Assembly: GCF_036226525.1 (NCBI RefSeq)
Contig: NZ_CP108487.1
Location: 6,324,001 to 6,388,000, forward strand
Reading direction: 5' to 3'
DNA: 64,000 nucleotides
From: Kribbella sp. NBC_01245
GTDB taxonomy: Bacteria > Actinomycetota > Actinomycetes > Propionibacteriales > Kribbellaceae
This document shows, piece after piece, positions 61,348 through 64,000 of this stretch. Every line of letters starts with the position of its first letter. The first letter of the stretch is position 1. Both the position numbers and the translations under genes were made by a program. The notes under the pieces were generated by a model. That model saw only the letters and a program-made list of their open reading frames with translations, was not told where the DNA came from and did no database searches.

Positions 61348-61470
61348 GCCTACTTCCTGGCTGACTTCAGCGATCCAGGAGCTGTCCGGCAGGCGGCTGA
61401 CTTCGTCATCAGATCGATCAAGCTTCGGCGCGCAGATGTCGCTGTTGCAGAGCCGGGTGCGGCATCGTAG
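61348..61470 (+). pseudogene. Short-chain dehydrogenase remnant
   Basis: An in-frame segment 'AYFLADFSDPGAVRQAADF' closely matches residues 55-75 of the SDR at 44386 ('TYFAADLSDPGATRAAVDF'), then diverges to a TAG. No start codon and no other part of the gene is left. The rest of 61117-61347 shows nothing recognisable. Confidence 0.6.
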
Positions 61471-61523
61471 TGAGCTGGCCCGTGAACTTCGGGATCGTCG
61501 AACAGTTCCAAGGAGATGTCGCC

Positions 61524-63530
61524 GTGCCGGGACCTGCGCATCGATGGCAGCTATTGACGATGGAGGGAGTCGCCGACAGAACAGGTCTCGACCTGGCGAA
61601 GGTGCGAGAGATGTACTCGTTCGCGCGACACACCATCCCTCAGCCTGACGACTACGACCGAGGCAACCCTTTGTGGGGACCTGCCACGGTCGACAGCTGG
61701 TGCATCCAAACCGGACGGCCCGCTAGCTCAGAGGCGTTGTGGCCGTTCCGACGGCCGAACCTGGAGGACGCGGACGACCCTGGCCAGTCCAGTCGGACGG
61801 GCTTGGCCAGACTCAAAGCGGCGCGCCGGGACGACGGACCTTTAGAACCCGCGACTCGAGTCCGTCGAGGAATTGAAACGATCACAACGGACAACGGTCC
61901 TGTCGACCTCTATGTGATCGAGTGGCACAGTTCCCGCAGCCAGATCGTCTACCTGCAACCGGTGGCGCCAGCGACGGCTGACCAGGACGCAATCGCGGCC
62001 TACGCTGAACGACTCCTTCCTGCCAAGCTATGTAAAGACGCGCTCGTCATCGTGCCGCAGCCCATCACTCTGCCTCCGGGCGATGCCCTCACTCTTGACG
62101 AAGGGCGCGGTCTGCGGTACGGCCTCGGTATGCGCACCGAAGTTGGGCCTTGGTACCGATCCGGTCCGACCCCAGTTGTCGATATGTATCGGCTAGTCCC
62201 ACCCGGTTCTGAAGGCGGGCGCCGTGCCAGCCTTGGCTCTCGGGTCCGTAGGAGCCGACCTGTCGCGCAGTGGGTCGGTCGCCCCGATCTCTCGACGTTG
62301 TGGTTCGTCGTACTGGCGAGTCCTATCCCGGTGTGGATCGACGGGACGCTGACCGCGGAGAACATTACCCGTGACGCCCGGGACGACAGGGAATCTGGAT
62401 TCGTGGTCACCGCACCGTTCTCCCACCTGGAGAACGCGCGATCCAGGATGCAGCTGGCACTACGTCAGCCCTGGGACCCGTCAGCCGCGCCACCACGGGA
62501 GTTCGCCCGTCTGTTCCCCGCAACCACGCAGGTGCTGATCCGCGATACCCGCGAGCAGCTCGACGCCATCGCACCAGCACTCAGTAGTCTGCGCAACGGT
62601 CCCGGCTGGTATTTGGCCTGTCAGCCATCGATACCTGCGATCGACCTTGACCTGCCGCCGGGCGCCTCCAATCTGGCCGACACCGAGACGTCCGAAGGCG
62701 TACTCGACCTCGTGTCGGCCGAGTATGACGCGTTGCTTGCCGAGTCCGCCAAGCTGGCCTGCGACCAACCTGCACGCGGTGAGCTTCTCGACGTCGCCAT
62801 CCAGGCTGCACGAGAACAAGTCCGCCGGCTCGCACCCAGCATGGCCGACTGCCAGCACGTTCACCTCATGCGCGGACCGTTCGCGGCACCCCTGCAAGGA
62901 CCATTCGCCGAGGCCTGGATTGCCGGACTGCACCAAGTCGACAACTCGCAGGCGTCATCCCTGCGCCGGGTTCGGCGGCTACTCGACATCACTGGTCACA
63001 GCGACAAGACTGTCGAGGCCGTCTATTCCGCCGTTGACCCCGGTACCGGGTCGCCGCCGCACGACCAGGACCTGGTCGTCGTGCTTGCTCCAGCGACACC
63101 AGGAGCGCCGCACTGGGCCGTTGTCGACTGGCCCAATACCAACCAGGGCACCGATCAGGGGTGGACCGACCAGACCGTCCTCGTCGCCGACTCGCCGGGC
63201 GAGCACACGCTACTTCTGGCCGTCACCCCGATCAGCATTGGCCGGCCACGCATCACCCCAGTACGAGTCAATCCCGGCGGAAGGTCTTTCGCTTTTGGGA
63301 CCACCAGCAACACAGCAATCAGCACCTATCTCAACCTGCTCGAACGCGTCATCGCCCCCATCCCTGCCACCCAGCTCGCGATCTTCACCAAGAGCCACCG
63401 CGACGTCAACCATCGTCTCTGGCAGGCAATCTCGACGACAACCGGTCCCCTTCGGATCACGTGGCCAGATCTTCAGCGCTGGGCACGCAATGACCTCGAG
63501 GCAGGGCGGCGCGTCCGTGCAGTGACGTAG
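61524..63530 (+). CDS. Large protein with excisionase/MerR-like N-terminus, unknown function
   Basis: 668 aa. AAGGAG eight bases before GTG 61524 decides the start. Residues 12-70 look like a small HTH of the AlpA/MerR type ('LTMEGVADRTGLDLAKVREM', 'GPATVDSWCIQTGRP'). The rest is mixed alpha/beta with 'TTDNGPVDLYVIEWHSSRSQ', 'LSTLWFVVLASPIPVWIDG' and a C-terminal beta-rich portion. No membrane segment and no known catalytic motif. An isolated single gene; function unknown. Confidence 0.7.
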   Translation: MPGPAHRWQLLTMEGVADRTGLDLAKVREMYSFARHTIPQPDDYDRGNPLWGPATVDSWCIQTGRPASSEALWPFRRPNLEDADDPGQSSRTGLARLKAARRDDGPLEPATRVRRGIETITTDNGPVDLYVIEWHSSRSQIVYLQPVAPATADQDAIAAYAERLLPAKLCKDALVIVPQPITLPPGDALTLDEGRGLRYGLGMRTEVGPWYRSGPTPVVDMYRLVPPGSEGGRRASLGSRVRRSRPVAQWVGRPDLSTLWFVVLASPIPVWIDGTLTAENITRDARDDRESGFVVTAPFSHLENARSRMQLALRQPWDPSAAPPREFARLFPATTQVLIRDTREQLDAIAPALSSLRNGPGWYLACQPSIPAIDLDLPPGASNLADTETSEGVLDLVSAEYDALLAESAKLACDQPARGELLDVAIQAAREQVRRLAPSMADCQHVHLMRGPFAAPLQGPFAEAWIAGLHQVDNSQASSLRRVRRLLDITGHSDKTVEAVYSAVDPGTGSPPHDQDLVVVLAPATPGAPHWAVVDWPNTNQGTDQGWTDQTVLVADSPGEHTLLLAVTPISIGRPRITPVRVNPGGRSFAFGTTSNTAISTYLNLLERVIAPIPATQLAIFTKSHRDVNHRLWQAISTTTGPLRITWPDLQRWARNDLEAGRRVRAVT

Positions 63531-63681
63531 TCACAACTCCGGCCAGCTTGTGCACTTGTTGCGGCGTCTAGCGCCCGAAGCAGTCGGTTCCCAGCTGAAG
63601 TGGGGAGTGGTGCTGGACCGAGCGCTGGCGGGGGGATTGACCTGCGCGCCAGTCCGTTAGGTCCATCCCTACGCTGTCTGT

Positions 63682-64000
63682 ATGGATCTAATGCGGCTGG
63701 GCGATGATGTCGAGGCGATCTCGCAGGGCTATGCCCGTGCGCATGGGTTCAGGCGGGACGAGACGTGGTTCCTCCTGAAGCTTCAGGAGGAGGTCGGCGA
63801 GCTGACCCAGGCATTCTTGATGCGGACTGGCCAGGCTAGGGCCAAGGGGAACACGCAGCAGGAGCTCGACGACCAGTTCGGCGCCGAGCTGGCCGATGTG
63901 TTGTGTCACGTGGTGCTGATGGCGCGGCACCATGGGGTCGACCTGGTGGAGCAGGTCGAGCGGAAGTGGCTGGTGTGGCATCCCGACAATTTGGCCTCCG
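63682..64000 (+). CDS. MazG-like nucleotide pyrophosphohydrolase, 3' end outside window
   Basis: 106 codons are visible. 'FLLKLQEEVGELTQAFL' and 'FGAELADVLCHVVLMARHHG' are the EExxE and ExxD metal motifs of the MazG/all-alpha NTP pyrophosphatase superfamily, which cleave (d)NTPs to NMP and PPi. ATG 63682 follows TACGCT by six bases, so the mRNA may be leaderless. The short length fits the single-domain MazG-like group. Confidence 0.88.
   Translation, partial: MDLMRLGDDVEAISQGYARAHGFRRDETWFLLKLQEEVGELTQAFLMRTGQARAKGNTQQELDDQFGAELADVLCHVVLMARHHGVDLVEQVERKWLVWHPDNLAS

Overview
The window is very GC-rich, with GTG starts, ATGA/GTGA gene overlaps and leaderless-looking promoters. It carries many actinomycete-type regulators (XRE proteins with TPR or DUF5753 tails, DUF397 proteins, a DUF574 methyltransferase). 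This points to an actinomycete chromosome; a Kribbella-like genome is my guess, not shown by the sequence.

Region 1 (1-12.5 kb) is a sugar-acid catabolic locus. It has a partial Gfo/Idh/MocA oxidoreductase, a GntR/FCD repressor with a palindromic operator, and a run of overlapping genes: a double-length UxaA-type dehydratase, an FAH-fold protein, an aldehyde dehydrogenase, an IlvD/EDD dehydratase, a LarA-like protein, a U32-peptidase-like protein and a GlcD-like flavin oxidase. The IlvD/EDD, FAH-type and ALDH trio fits a non-phosphorylative pentonate route to 2-oxoglutarate.

Region 2 (12.5-18.5 kb) has a small membrane protein/winged-helix pair, then a minus-strand array of six closely packed tRNA genes interleaved with an HNH nuclease and the RNA ligase RtcB. 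A normal tRNA-Thr follows, then about 1.3 kb of DNA without an intact gene. Several array tRNAs are odd: a Trp tRNA with a minimal D-arm, and a CAG-anticodon tRNA with a short variable loop.

Region 3 (18.5-34.7 kb) carries an unknown 642-aa protein, HAD and GIY-YIG genes, a HEAT-repeat-like protein and a class I lanthipeptide cluster of the FxLD type (precursor, LanB, LanC, PIMT-type methyltransferase fused to a LanB-like domain). A train of small genes upstream includes two resolvase-fold proteins without the usual catalytic serine, and a DUF574 methyltransferase.

Region 4 (34.7-49.9 kb) is dominated by XRE regulators, DUF397 partners and tiny membrane peptides, including a duplicated cassette. 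It also has decayed DUF5753 gene fragments, an inositol-monophosphatase-family protein, an aminoglycoside-phosphotransferase-fold protein and an SDR.

Region 5 (49.7-61.1 kb) holds the most interesting system. Downstream of a truncated MurA-like fragment and a divergent XRE/TPR regulator is a tight operon of six genes, perhaps preceded by a small membrane peptide: a PPDK/PEP-synthase-like kinase resembling the Campylobacter L-glutamine kinase, a class I glutamine amidotransferase, a nucleotidyltransferase, a Mur-ligase-like protein, a HIT protein and a full MurC-like ligase. The first three match in type and order the Campylobacter enzymes that make cytidine diphosphoramidate. I propose an actinobacterial phosphoramidate pathway whose N-P group is combined with Mur-ligase-type amide chemistry.

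The right end has an SDR remnant, a large unknown protein with an excisionase-like N-terminus, and a MazG-like gene cut by the window edge.
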